A DNA stretch of 64,000 nt from Lewinellaceae bacterium (GTDB lineage: Bacteria > Bacteroidota > Bacteroidia > Chitinophagales > Saprospiraceae). Of the stretch, positions 8,867-18,900 are shown piece by piece. Position 1 is the first letter of the stretch. Every line of letters begins with the position of its first letter. Position numbers and translations under genes: made by a program. The notes under the pieces were generated by a model that searched no databases, was not told where the DNA came from, and was given only the letters and a program-made list of their open reading frames with translations. Location of the stretch: the NCBI GenBank assembly GCA_020636095.1, contig JACJYN010000004.1, positions 310,001 through 374,000 on the forward strand, in the 5' to 3' direction.

Positions 8867-9808
8867 TTAGTCCTCCAATCGTTCCAGCAATTCATTCAGT
8901 TCATCCACTGAATTGAAAGAGAGGACCACCTGCCCTTTACCCTTTTCTTTCAGCTTGAGTTTTACCTGGTTCTTGGCGCCGAAGAACTCCTGAAAAGTCT
9001 GTTCCACGCGCCGGTATTCATCGGGCAGCTTTTGGGCGCCGCCGCTGCTCTTTTTTGTTTTGGGTTGCTTGTAATCGCTGACCTGTTTTTCCAGCGCCCG
9101 TACAGACAGGCCCTCCTTGATTATTTTATCCAGCAGGTATTTTTGCACCGCAAAATCGTCCAGCCCGGCAAGGGCGCGAGCGTGGCCCATAGATATTTCG
9201 CCCTCTTTGACAGATTCCTGCACTACCGGCGGCAGTTCGAGCAGGCGCAGAAAGTTGGTGATGGTGGCTCGTTTTTTGCCGACGCGCTGGGCCAGGTCTT
9301 CATGGCGCAGGCTGAATTCTTCGATCAGCCGCTGGTAGGTGATGGCTACCTCCATAGCGTTGAGGTCTTCCCGCTGTATGTTTTCCACCAGTGCCATCTC
9401 CATCATTTCCTGGTCGTTGGCCAGGCGAACGTAGGCGGGAATCTCTTCCAGTCCCGCCAGTTGAGACGCTTTCCAGCGGCGCTCTCCGGAGATGAGCTGA
9501 TAGGCGTCGGAGCTGAGGCGGCGGACTGTCACCGGCTGGATCAGGCCGTACACCTTTAGGGAGTCCGCCAATTCCTGAAGCGCTTCTTCGTCAAAGTCCT
9601 TACGTGGCTGGTCCGGATTGGGGGCAATCTGCCGAACCGGTATCATCGCCACTGTGTGAGATAATTCTTTGACGACTTGCTCCGGATTTTGCTCGATATC
9701 CTCTTCGCTGATATTGAAATACGCCAGGCGGCTGCTTTTTTTTACACTGCGCAGGGAATCCCGCAGGTCAGTTGAGCTAACGTTCTTTTTGCTAATTCTC
9801 TTGGCCAT
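8867..9808 (-). CDS. parB: Chromosome-partitioning protein ParB
   Basis: A 313-residue ParB/Spo0J-family CTPase that loads on parS and acts with ParA in chromosome segregation. Residues ~55-145 form the ParB N-terminal nuclease-like domain with IAPNPDQPRKDFDEEAL and the CTP-binding ISGERRWKA box. Residues ~155-230 hold the helix-turn-helix (HEDLAQRVGKKRATITNFLRLL), and the last ~50 residues are the dimerisation domain. It lies 34 bases downstream of parA in the same direction, an operon arrangement. Confidence 0.95.
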   Translation of the reverse strand: MAKRISKKNVSSTDLRDSLRSVKKSSRLAYFNISEEDIEQNPEQVVKELSHTVAMIPVRQIAPNPDQPRKDFDEEALQELADSLKVYGLIQPVTVRRLSSDAYQLISGERRWKASQLAGLEEIPAYVRLANDQEMMEMALVENIQREDLNAMEVAITYQRLIEEFSLRHEDLAQRVGKKRATITNFLRLLELPPVVQESVKEGEISMGHARALAGLDDFAVQKYLLDKIIKEGLSVRALEKQVSDYKQPKTKKSSGGAQKLPDEYRRVEQTFQEFFGAKNQVKLKLKEKGKGQVVLSFNSVDELNELLERLED

Positions 9809-9842
9809 ATCTACACATTTGGTTTTGGATCGGCTAGAAAGC

Positions 9843-10643
9843 CTAGTTCATACTCGCCCCACGCTTAGGCCTGATCTTATCATTATTGTTCTTCAGAAAT
9901 TCCTTGGCGAGGTTGAGGAAGTTGATGCTGCCGCGGCTACTGGCGTTAATCATGACCACCGGGAGGTGCAGGTTGGGCGCTTCCCCCAGTTTGGAATTGC
10001 GATGGATGATGGTGTCGAGCACCTCTCCTTTAAACAATTCCCGGACTTCTTCCACCACAATATTGGCCAGGCGTAGGCGGCTGTCGTACATCGACAACAG
10101 AATACCTTCAATTTTCAAGCCTGGATTGAGCTTGGCCTGCACCAGTTCGATGGTCTCGCGGAGCCTGGATAAACCTTCCAGCGCGAAAAACTCACACTGC
10201 ACCGGCACCAGCACCGAGTCGGAAGCGGTCAGGGCGTTGATGGTGATCAGGCCCAGGGAGGGTAAGCAGTCGATGAAAATATAATCGTAGTCTCCGCGCA
10301 CTTGCTCCACGGCGTCTCGCAATAAAAACTCGCGTTTCATGCGGCTGACCAGCTCGATTTCGGCGCCCACCAGGTCGACGGTCGAGGGTATAATGTGGAG
10401 GTTGGGGGTATCCGTTTCATAGATGCACTCTATAGTATCCATATCCCCGACCATACAGTCGTATAGGCTTGTTTCCACATCGTCCGGCATCACGCCCACT
10501 CCGGAGGAGGCGTTGGATTGCGGGTCGGCATCGATGAGCAGGACCTTTTTCTCCAGGATGGCGAGGCTGGCCGCCAGGTTGATGGCGGTGGTGGTCTTCC
10601 CGACACCTCCTTTCTGGTTAGCGATAGCTATAACTTTTCCCAT
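9843..10643 (-). CDS. parA: Chromosome-partitioning ATPase ParA (Soj)
   Basis: A 266-residue deviant Walker-type ATPase. The N-terminal IANQKGGVGKTTTAINLA is the deviant P-loop, LLIDADPQSNASSGVG is the switch region, and DYIFIDCLPSLG is Walker B-like. The length matches chromosomal Soj/ParA without an N-terminal DNA-binding extension. It is first in a parA-parB-DUF5683 run. A perfect 19-bp inverted repeat lies 27-86 bases upstream of its start. Confidence 0.95.
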   Translation of the reverse strand: MGKVIAIANQKGGVGKTTTAINLAASLAILEKKVLLIDADPQSNASSGVGVMPDDVETSLYDCMVGDMDTIECIYETDTPNLHIIPSTVDLVGAEIELVSRMKREFLLRDAVEQVRGDYDYIFIDCLPSLGLITINALTASDSVLVPVQCEFFALEGLSRLRETIELVQAKLNPGLKIEGILLSMYDSRLRLANIVVEEVRELFKGEVLDTIIHRNSKLGEAPNLHLPVVMINASSRGSINFLNLAKEFLKNNNDKIRPKRGASMN

Positions 10644-10669
10644 GGCGAAGATTGATTTTTAAAACAATA

Positions 10670-10729
10670 CAGGGTGAAGTAGAAGCCCTGCCGTTTGGTG
10701 ATCAGTTTACGGGCTTCTACTTCACCCTG
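10670..10729. repeat. Perfect 19-bp inverted repeat upstream of parA
   Basis: CAGGGTGAAGTAGAAGCCC at 10670-10688 has an exact reverse complement at 10711-10729, with a 22-base loop. It lies between the stop of the metal hydrolase and the start of parA, both on the minus strand. On that strand it is followed by TATTGTTTTAAAAA, so it could be the hydrolase terminator or sit in the parA leader. Confidence 0.75.
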
Positions 10730-10741
10730 CCAAGTCAGCTG

Positions 10742-11422
10742 TTAGAGATCGAGGCTTTCGCCGATCGACAGCAAAATTAACTCTTTTCCTTTATCCGCAA
10801 AAGCTTTTTTGGCCGCATCGTGGTCAATTTTAATGTAACCGAAGGTATCGTAGTGGCAACCCACGACTTTATCGCAGCGGATATAGTCGCTGGCGATTAC
10901 CGCATCCTCGTATCCCATGGTGAAATTATCGCCGATGGGCAATAGGGCGAAATCCAGTTGGGGGCAAGTCAATGGAATCAGCTTCATATCCATGGACAGG
11001 GCGGTGTCGCCGGCCATATAGAAGCAGATGTCTTCGTTCCAGACGACGAAACCTCCGGGGTTGCCCCCGTAAGTGCCATCGGGAAGGACGCTGGAGTGCA
11101 CGGCGTTGACATACTTCACCGTACCAAAATCAAAGTTTACCTTGCCGCCGTGGTTCATAGGGTGGCCCGTCAGGCCTTTCTGCTCGAACCAACTGACGAT
11201 CTCGAAATTGGAAACTACCTTGGCATTGTTCATTTTTCCTATGCTTTCTGCATCGGCGACGTGGTCGCCATGGCCGTGCGTGATCAGCAGGTAATCCGCT
11301 TTGAGTTGGCTGGCATCTATATCTTTGGCCAGTTCATTGGGGGTGATGAAGGGGTCAAATAAGAGATGTTTTCCTTTCATTTCAACCGCGAAGGTAGAAT
11401 GTCCGTAGTACGTCAGTTTCAT
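10742..11422 (-). CDS. UPF0173-type metal-dependent hydrolase (metallo-beta-lactamase fold)
   Basis: A 226-residue metallo-beta-lactamase-fold protein of the UPF0173/YtkL type. It begins LTYYGHSTFAVEMKGKHLLFDPF, has the metal-binding THGHGDHV motif, and has later metal-ligand histidines/aspartates in FYMAGDTALS and VGCHYDTFG. The family's substrate is not established. I chose the ATG at 11422 rather than the upstream one at 11506, because family members start just before the first strand and the extra 28 residues look unrelated. Confidence 0.88.
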   Translation of the reverse strand: MKLTYYGHSTFAVEMKGKHLLFDPFITPNELAKDIDASQLKADYLLITHGHGDHVADAESIGKMNNAKVVSNFEIVSWFEQKGLTGHPMNHGGKVNFDFGTVKYVNAVHSSVLPDGTYGGNPGGFVVWNEDICFYMAGDTALSMDMKLIPLTCPQLDFALLPIGDNFTMGYEDAVIASDYIRCDKVVGCHYDTFGYIKIDHDAAKKAFADKGKELILLSIGESLDL

Positions 11423-11773
11423 ATCGGTCTGATTTTGGCCTTGAACAATGAAGAAAGAAAGCGGCTTTTGGTTTGGACGGCTGAATATAGGAAATTTGGA
11501 AGCCATTTCCTGAGTATTTTTGTAGAAAATTGCTGATTACACCAGATTGCGTGGCTGTCTTAAAGGGGCCAACCCGGGGCCCTAAATTTATTTGGGCCGA
11601 AGGTGCTTCACCCGCCAACCGGAGAGAGAATGAGGTTATACACTTCGGCGCAAAAAATTAAAGAGGAAATATTGACAAGTAATTTTCCTGAAAGATGAAC
11701 AATTACCGGTTGCAAAGTGTGTAGTAGCCTGTATTTACATTTCATTATTACTAACTAAACCGGCCAAGCGCCA
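11423..11773. promoter_or_regulatory. Divergent intergenic region with a candidate plus-strand promoter
   Basis: No gene is seen in these 351 bases. On the plus strand, TTG at 11710-11712 is followed after 23 bases by TACATTTC (11736-11743). That is one base off the Bacteroidota TAnnTTTG box and suits transcription of the FMN reductase starting at 11774. I found no clear minus-strand box for the hydrolase. Confidence 0.35.
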
Positions 11774-12310
11774 ATGATTACCGTAATCTCCGGAACCAAC
11801 CGCAAAAACAGCGAATGCCTGAAGTTTGCCACCCTCTACTTCGAAATGCTTCAGGAAAGTACAGAAGAGGAGATAAAGCTACTCGCGCTGGAACACATTC
11901 CGCACGACTGGTTCCACCCCGATATGTACACCCGGCAGTCGGAAAGCCTGGCCCGCCTGCAGGACGAGTACATCCTACAGGCCACGAAATTTGTCTTTTT
12001 TATCCCGGAGTACAACGGCGGCTTCCCCGGCGCCGTGAAACTCTTCATCGATGCCTGCACGGTCCGTAAGTACACCTCCAATTTTCAGGGCAAGAAAGCC
12101 GCTTTGGTGGGCATCGCTACCGGCCGCGCCGGCAACCTGCGCGGCATGGAGCACCTCACCGGGGTACTCAACTACCTGGGCACCGTCGTGATGCCCGACA
12201 AACTGCCCATCTCCCGCATCTCCGAACTCAAGGACGGCGAAGGTGAGGTGATCGATGAAGAAACCTTAGACGTGATGCGTGCTCACGCTCTGGAGTTTTT
12301 GGCTTTTTAG
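11774..12310 (+). CDS. NADPH-dependent FMN reductase family protein
   Basis: A 178-residue flavodoxin-fold oxidoreductase. The N-terminal ITVISGTNRKNSECLKFA is the FMN phosphate-binding loop and FFIPEYNGGFPGAVKLFID is the second characteristic motif of the family (PEYNxxxPxxLKxxID type). Such enzymes reduce FMN or quinone-like substrates with NAD(P)H in the cytoplasm; the exact substrate cannot be read. It stands alone between the hydrolase and a convergent glycosyltransferase gene, whose stop is 6 bases away. Confidence 0.88.
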   Translation: MITVISGTNRKNSECLKFATLYFEMLQESTEEEIKLLALEHIPHDWFHPDMYTRQSESLARLQDEYILQATKFVFFIPEYNGGFPGAVKLFIDACTVRKYTSNFQGKKAALVGIATGRAGNLRGMEHLTGVLNYLGTVVMPDKLPISRISELKDGEGEVIDEETLDVMRAHALEFLAF

Positions 12311-12315
12311 GAGCC

Positions 12316-13797
12316 CTAATACTCATACCAATAGCCCTCTGCCCCTGTCTTTTCTATTTGCACCTTTTCTTTGGCCTTCGCCTCGGCAATAGCCCTTTTC
12401 CTATTCCTTAAATCTCTCGCTTCATCGGAAAGTAGCTGGGAAAACACCAGCCAGAACCCTGGGCTTTCCTTTCGTTGCCTTTCCAGAATTTCCTGGAGGT
12501 TACTGTCCCAACTGAGAAGGATGGCGCCCGGGAATTGATACCTCTGCTTTTGATCGTGCCACTGGCTGTAATACCGGTAAGCCGGCGTTGCCGCCACATC
12601 GATATAGGCAGGCCCGGGGCGGCTGCTTCCCTTAATCTCCACCAGAACGGCTTTCAGGTTTTCGATCTCTGTAGTCTGGCCCAGCTGGTTTATCGAATTG
12701 GCGAAGGGAGCGGCTTCCAGGATCAACAGGCCCAGCAAGGCCATACGAAGGTAAGTACCGCTACTTTTCCAAACCTCCGAAGCGCCGTACGTAGCCAGCA
12801 TGAGAAAGAGGGGCATCAAAAAAAGGGACACCCTCGGTATCAGAGAAAAAAGTTGACAGGCAGCAGCGCTAAAACAAGCCAGAATGGGCAGAACGATCAG
12901 GATGAAAAACCCGGTTTGTTGCTGAAACAACCGGTAACTCCCCCATAGTAACAAACCTATACCAATGATTAACCCTGCCACGGTGAACCCCAGGGCAGGG
13001 CTCAGCAACCCGTAGAAAATGCCGCCCAATTGCTTCCAGGCGCCCGTTTCCCATAGCTGGACAGGAAAGAAATAAGCCGAGTGATAGGTCTGTAGTACGG
13101 GGCGATCGATGCCGGCTTTCAACACCGTGATATACAATACGGCAAAGGAAAGTGCCCAAACGGCGCCCACCAGGCTCAGTACAAACAAGGCTTTCCCGTT
13201 TCTTTGCCGTATGAAATGGTAGAAATAATACGTCCCCACCCCGCATAGCAGGAAGACAACCGGCATAGAGAGCCATAAACTCAGGGCTCCGGCGAAGGCC
13301 CATATCCAGTAGTGCCTGTTTTTCATCTTTTCCGGTGGAAGCTCCAGGGCGAGCAGGATAATGCCCAGCGCCAGTGCACCATCGGTGCTGTACTGTTTCA
13401 GTTCGGTTGCGAAGCGGAGCAGGAAGGGAGACAGGGCGGCCATAGCTAGTGGAAACCAGCAGATTGCGGTTGCCAGATGGAGTTTTTTATTCAGGCGAAG
13501 AAATGTAAAAAGAATAAGGATCCCACCAATTAGGGGCCAGAGTCGCAAGGCCCATTCGTGGTTGCCCAGCAGTTGTACAGCCCCTTTGGAAAATACCATA
13601 AACAGGGGAGGAGCGTATTGGTCGTAAAGGAGGGGCTGAAAAAAGCGATGGTAAGGGAGTTCGGAAATATTCAGCGCCAGGTTGGCTTCGTCGATAAACA
13701 GGGAACGGGCATCCAGGTAATACCACAAACGCAGCGTGATGCCCAGGGTCAGGAATACCAGGGAAAGAAGTACGGATATGGAGGGGCTCCTTTTCAT
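12316..13797 (-). CDS. GT39/ArnT-like membrane glycosyltransferase
   Basis: A 493-residue polytopic membrane protein with roughly ten hydrophobic helices. The first periplasmic loop contains LFIDEANLALNI, the acidic DE pair expected of GT-C enzymes such as PMT/ArnT. A soluble C-terminal portion of ~100 residues follows the last helix. GT-C enzymes transfer sugars from polyprenyl phosphates on the periplasmic face. The acceptor is unknown. The start directly follows a large palindrome at 13810-13848. Confidence 0.7.
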   Translation of the reverse strand: MKRSPSISVLLSLVFLTLGITLRLWYYLDARSLFIDEANLALNISELPYHRFFQPLLYDQYAPPLFMVFSKGAVQLLGNHEWALRLWPLIGGILILFTFLRLNKKLHLATAICWFPLAMAALSPFLLRFATELKQYSTDGALALGIILLALELPPEKMKNRHYWIWAFAGALSLWLSMPVVFLLCGVGTYYFYHFIRQRNGKALFVLSLVGAVWALSFAVLYITVLKAGIDRPVLQTYHSAYFFPVQLWETGAWKQLGGIFYGLLSPALGFTVAGLIIGIGLLLWGSYRLFQQQTGFFILIVLPILACFSAAACQLFSLIPRVSLFLMPLFLMLATYGASEVWKSSGTYLRMALLGLLILEAAPFANSINQLGQTTEIENLKAVLVEIKGSSRPGPAYIDVAATPAYRYYSQWHDQKQRYQFPGAILLSWDSNLQEILERQRKESPGFWLVFSQLLSDEARDLRNRKRAIAEAKAKEKVQIEKTGAEGYWYEY

Positions 13798-13809
13798 CGC
13801 GGCAAAATA

Positions 13810-13848
13810 GAAAGATTTTCCAGATCTTTAAGATCTGGAAAATCTTTC
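13810..13848. repeat. Perfect 19-bp-arm palindrome
   Basis: GAAAGATTTTCCAGATCTT at 13810-13828 and its exact reverse complement at 13830-13848 flank a single base. It lies 13 bases upstream of the glycosyltransferase start and 24 bases after the sppA stop (both minus strand). In RNA it would form a strong hairpin. There is no uridine tract, so it is not a standard terminator. Confidence 0.8.
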
Positions 13849-13872
13849 ACTCCAATTGCCACGCCACTTTCA

Positions 13873-15645
13873 CTAATTAAACGGTATCCACACCGGCAGC
13901 CTCGCTTGGAAGCCCTTTGAGTTTTTGAGTTCCTGCACGAAGCGGAGGTACGGGTAATACTCCCCCAATTCGGATTTCAATACGGCATTGGCCCGTGTAT
14001 TTTCTTCTACGAACCATTGTTCAAGCAACTGTTGAATGGGGTCCTTCACCTTGGGGTATTCCGTCAGGCGGTAGTCGTCCAATTCCGCTAGGGTAGCGGC
14101 GGATGCTATGGCATCCTCCAGGCCGCCAATCCGGTCGGCCAGGCCGATGGACAGGGCTCTTTCTCCGGTCCAGACCCGGCCCTGAGCAATGGCGTGCACT
14201 GAATCACGGCTCATTTTTCGGCCTTCGCTCACACGTTGCAGAAAGGTCTCGTACATATCGTCGGTTCTTTTTTGCAAAATGCGGGATTCTCCGGGAGATA
14301 AGGGGTAGAAAGGGGTAATACCGGTGGCGAAAGGGCCCGTCTTCACCGAATCGAAGTGTATGCCGGCCTTATCTTCCAGCAACTCGCTGGCGTCGGGTAT
14401 GGCCAGTACTACGCCGATAGAACCGGTCAGGGTGTTGGGCTCGGCAAATATAGAATCGGCCATCGCGGAGATGTAATAGCCGCCGGAAGCAGCATAATCT
14501 CCCATACTGACCACCACCTGTTTCCCTTCGGCCTTAGCCAGGCTCAGTTCTTTCCAGATATTTTCCGAAGCCATGGCGCTGCCTCCCGGGGAGTTGACCC
14601 GCAGGACGATGGCCTTGACGTTGTCGTCGCGGCGGATTTGCTGAATGTATTCGGTGTATTTCTCATCCCCAATGCTTCCGGGGCCCCCTTTCCCGTCAAC
14701 GATGGCGCCTTCGGCGTAGATGACAGCGATCTTGTTTTTGATCTTGTAATTCTTACTGCCTGGGTTAGATTGGTTGTAGTCTTCCAGGGTGAACATAGCA
14801 ACCTTGTCCTTTTCTTCCAGCCCCAGGCGGCTGCGCAATTCATTCAGCGCATCTTCGCGGTGGCCCACTTTGTCCACCAGTCCAGCTTGAGCGGCTGCCA
14901 CCGGATCCATTCCTACATAATCTACTGCCAGCTGATGGAGGCGTTCTGTACTGAGATTACGGGAATCGCTCACATCCTGGAGGAAATGGGCGTAAATATC
15001 ATCGATGTATTCCCGAATCTGCATTCGGTTCTCGTCACTCATTTTATTGAGCCGGTAGGGCTCACTGGCGCCTTTGAATTTACCGGCGTAGTAAACCTGC
15101 ATATTCACGCCGACCTTGTCCAGCATATCTTTAAAGAAAGGCATCTGGGCGGCAAAACCCCGGAAGTCGACCATGCCAAGGGGGTTGACCATTATCTGGT
15201 CGGCAACGCTGGCCAGATAATAGGCGCCCTGGGAATAATATTTGGAATAGGTGATGATGAATTTACCTTCTTCTTTGAAATTGAGGAGCGCGTCGCGGAC
15301 AACCGCCGATGTAGCCAGGCCGCCGCTGGCCAGGCCGTCCACTTCCAGGAAGATACCTTTAATATTATCGTCACTTTTTGCCCTTTCCAGCGTGTTAACC
15401 ATTTCCTGCAGGCCCAGGACTTTTCTTTTATTGAAGTCGAAAGGATCCAGTTCCAGGTTGTTGGTCTGTTCGGGAATGGGGTTGTCAAAAGTGAGATGGA
15501 GGACCGTATTCGGTTTGATATCCTTTGGTTTGTCGGCTTGTTTGGCAATTTGGCTGATCACCAGGCCGCTAATTGCCAACATTAAAAAAAAAGCGACAAA
15601 AATGCCGAGACAAGAAGCGAGTAAGAACTTAAAGAATTGACCCAT
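13873..15645 (-). CDS. sppA: Signal peptide peptidase SppA, 67K type
   Basis: A 590-residue membrane-anchored protease with one N-terminal TM helix (residues ~8-30) and two tandem S49/ClpP-fold domains, as in the long form of SppA. The catalytic Lys is likely in YYAGKFKGASEPY of the first domain. The nucleophile Ser is in SMGDYAASGGYYISA of the second. It degrades cleaved signal peptides in the membrane. The start is supported by a promoter with TTG-N21-TATCTTTG immediately upstream. Confidence 0.93.
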   Translation of the reverse strand: MGQFFKFLLASCLGIFVAFFLMLAISGLVISQIAKQADKPKDIKPNTVLHLTFDNPIPEQTNNLELDPFDFNKRKVLGLQEMVNTLERAKSDDNIKGIFLEVDGLASGGLATSAVVRDALLNFKEEGKFIITYSKYYSQGAYYLASVADQIMVNPLGMVDFRGFAAQMPFFKDMLDKVGVNMQVYYAGKFKGASEPYRLNKMSDENRMQIREYIDDIYAHFLQDVSDSRNLSTERLHQLAVDYVGMDPVAAAQAGLVDKVGHREDALNELRSRLGLEEKDKVAMFTLEDYNQSNPGSKNYKIKNKIAVIYAEGAIVDGKGGPGSIGDEKYTEYIQQIRRDDNVKAIVLRVNSPGGSAMASENIWKELSLAKAEGKQVVVSMGDYAASGGYYISAMADSIFAEPNTLTGSIGVVLAIPDASELLEDKAGIHFDSVKTGPFATGITPFYPLSPGESRILQKRTDDMYETFLQRVSEGRKMSRDSVHAIAQGRVWTGERALSIGLADRIGGLEDAIASAATLAELDDYRLTEYPKVKDPIQQLLEQWFVEENTRANAVLKSELGEYYPYLRFVQELKNSKGFQARLPVWIPFN

Positions 15646-15669
15646 TTTATGTACTTAGTTTTTGTGTTT

Positions 15670-15701
15670 CAAAGATACGCTGCATTGGGTGGATAAGGCA
15701 A
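15670..15701 (-). promoter_or_regulatory. Bacteroidota-type promoter of sppA
   Basis: Read on the minus strand, TTG (15701-15699), a 21-base spacer, then TATCTTTG (15677-15670) match the Bacteroidota -33/-7 consensus exactly. Transcription would begin about 18 bases before the sppA ATG. Confidence 0.6.
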
Positions 15702-15889
15702 AAAAATAGATCAATGCAGCTTTTTCAGGGAAAAGTGGAGTTCCGAACAACAGGAACGAGTTTTTTCGGATTATTCCCGGGGAATGTACGATAACGAACA
15801 AAGATGGATATTTCACCGGTTAAAATGTACTTTTTTCGATGAAGCCCCTAATTTTAATCGGCGAAAAGCTGAAGGCAGGAAAGAAGGTT

Positions 15890-15897
15890 TATCTTTG
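15890..15897 (+). promoter_or_regulatory. -7 box upstream of the SprB-repeat gene
   Basis: TATCTTTG matches TAnnTTTG exactly and lies 90 bases before the chosen ATG of the giant surface protein. I see no TTG at the usual distance upstream, so this is a partial promoter match. The rest of the 341-base gap between sppA and this gene shows no gene. Confidence 0.4.
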
Positions 15898-15986
15898 CCG
15901 AACAAGCTCTGGTCAAAGGTTCGCTCACCCGTCCAGCCTGTTAATGGCGCCTTTTTATTTCGCATGATCATCAATTGAAAAGTTTT

Positions 15987-18900
15987 ATGAAGACAGCCTT
16001 GACAACACATTGGAAACTTACTTTGTTCATAGTCATCCTGGCTCCCCCTCTTGTATTGTTCGGCCAACCTTTGGAAGTAAATAATGCTCCTCCCATTACC
16101 CCCGACAACCTGATCACCAACATTTTCCTCGGAGATGGGGTGGAAGTATTGAATGTGCAGTTTCAGGGATCACCCGCATCAGTCGGCTTTTTTCAAAATG
16201 GGCAAGACGAGGTTGGCCTGGACCGGGGCATCGTTATGTCTACCGGCTTTGCCGTTTCTGCTCCGGGGCAGATAGGGGTGGATGCATCGGGAAGTGTTCA
16301 ATCGAGCGAAGCATCTTCCGGGCTTGCTTCCGACCCGGATATGGAACTCCTTGCCAGTACGACTGACATATTGGATTTGGTGGCTTACACGATAACCTTC
16401 ATTCCCATCTCGGACACCCTTCGTTTTCGGTATGTCTTTGCTTCTGAGGAATACCCTGAATACGTATGTTCGGAGTTCAATGACGTCTTCGGGTTTTTTA
16501 TCAGCGGCCCGGGCATCAACGGCCCTTATTCGAATAATGCTCAAAATATTGCACTCATCCCCGAGACCAATTTGCCGGTAGCAATTAATAACGTGAATCC
16601 GGGGGTTGTCGGTTCCAATGGTTCTGGCATCAATTGTACGCCGCCGAATGGTTCCCTGGCGTACGCTCAATACTACAATAGCAATAACGGCAGCCCCAAC
16701 CGCCCGGTATTCGATGGCCTGACGGATGTCTTTTCGGCCGAGGCAGTAGTCTACCCCTGTAGTACCTACACCATCAAACTTGTGATCTGTGATGTAACGG
16801 ATGACCTCTTCGACTCCGGCGTTTTTCTCGAAGCAAAAAGCTTCGGCACCGGCTCTCTGGATGTAGAAGCGGCCACTGTCAGCCTCGATGGTTCCGTCGC
16901 CGAGGGTTGTACGGCCGGCGAACTGATTTTTTCTCTGCCAGTGCCTACGGAGTCGGACTACCCAATTGACTATAACATCCTGGGAACGGCCGAGAACGGG
17001 GTGGACTACGATTTTATCCCCCCCAACCTGTTTATCCCCGCCGGCGACAGCATCTTGTCTATACCGATTATCGCATTTGAAGACGGCCTGGCGGAAGGGA
17101 CGGAAACGATCATTATCGATGTACAGCGCGACCCCTGTAACCGGGACACCATCATTATCCCTATAAAGGAGAACATCCTTCCCGAGCCGGTACTACCGCC
17201 GGACACCTTAATTTGCCAGGGCGATTCGGTCTGGTTGGACGGCACGGCCGATGTGCCGCTGCCAGATCCTCCCACTTTCTACAATGAAGATACGCTGATC
17301 ATTAGCCCGAATAACGTTACATTTTATTCCGACATTGATGTCTTTGGCGTCATTCCTCCCACACTAGGGCCGGGGGTTATCCGTTCCGTTTGTATTGAAG
17401 ACCTTCAGACCACCTGGGTGGATGACCTGCGCATTTTTCTGATTGCTCCCGGAGGCCAGTTCCTGGAGCTGGTCACGGATATCGGCAATGCCGGCGACAA
17501 CTTCATTGGCACCTGCTTCACTCCTGCGGCTACTACGCCTATCACCAGCGTGAGCGCGGCAGATCAGCCCTTTACCGGCGAGTATGCCCCGGAGGGCCTC
17601 TGGGAGGACCTCTACGGGGACAACCGCCCCACCAACGGAACCTGGCAACTGGCGCTATTTGACAAATTCACTGCCGATACGCCCGTATTGAATCGCTGGT
17701 CCATAACTTTTACTCCTTTATACGAGATCAAATATTTGTGGCAGCCGGCGGCCGGCCTTAGTTGTGTGGACTGCCCCAACCCGCTGGCCACCCCGGATAC
17801 TACTACTACCTACACGCTTACGGCCACAGATTCTTATGGTTGTGAGTCTTATGACACCATCACCATCGGTATCTTACCCAGCCTGGAGGCGCCTCAGCTG
17901 TCCTGTGCTGCGGTTACCAACAACACTATAACGGTATCCTGGCCCACTGTTCCCGGCGCTATGGGGTACGAGGTCAATGTAGACAGCACCGGCTGGATAC
18001 CTGCAAATGGGCCGAATGCGCATACCGTCACCGGCCTCTCCCTGGCAACGACGGTTCATTTTCAGGTGCGGGCGATCGGGCAATGTGAGAGCCTGATTGC
18101 ATCCATCGAATGCAGTACACCTGGATGTGTGCCGCCTACGGCCCAGGTGGTTGCTACTACCGACGCCTCTTGTTTCGGCAGTTCGGACGGGAGTGTCACG
18201 CTGGCGGCAAGCGGAGGTACTGCACCGTATCAGTTCGTCGTCAATAGTCAAACCAACACAACCGGACTATTCACTGGCTTGTCCGCCGGCACTTATTCAG
18301 TGCAGGCAATTGATGATACCGGATGCCCGGCTACACTACAGGTGGCCATCGGCCAGCCCGACTCATTGCAAGCCATCAGGCTCATTGATTCGGTGAGCTG
18401 TTATGGGCTGGCTGATGGAACTGCGACACTCGACATTAGCGGAGGCAGCGGGCCGTATGCCTTCAGCTGGAGTAACGGACAGGCAGACTCTGTGGCAATA
18501 GGACTGGCGGCAGGAACCTATCAACTGGCCGTTTCGGATGCTAATGCCTGTACCTTCTTTTATGAATTTGAAGTGGAGCAGCCCGCTCCCCTGAATCTTG
18601 ATGTAACTACCGATTCGGTGCAATGCGCCACCGCCGCTAACGGGCGCGCCATTGCCATGGCTACTGGAGGCACGGGGGGCTATAGTTTTGACTTTGGCCC
18701 GGGCGTTCTTATCGGCACCACTCCCAATCAGGCTGTAGGGCTGTTGGCGGGCAGTTATGAAGTCACAGTGACGGATAATAATGGCTGCGAGGCGGTATCC
18801 AGTTACTTAGTTGAAGAGCCGGCCCCTCTGCAGGCACAGCTCACGGCGATGGATGCATTGTGTGCGGACAGCCTCAATGCAACGGTTGCTGCCATCGTAT

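Noticed and set aside
8698..8895. N-terminal extension of the DUF5683 frame into parB
   Set aside because: It reads through the GGGGAAT and palindrome repeats and lacks the signal peptide, which starts at the ATG at 8697.
10670..10729. Inverted repeat upstream of parA as a parS site
   Set aside because: It lacks the GTTTCACGTGAAAC-type core, and I saw no CACGTG-centred site near parAB.
14356..15585. Plus-strand open frame of 409 codons opposite sppA
   Set aside because: sppA is unambiguous on the other strand. The frame has no start context or domain.
15784..15978. 64-codon open frame before the SprB-repeat gene
   Set aside because: It contains the -7 box of the downstream gene, and its product has no coherent features.
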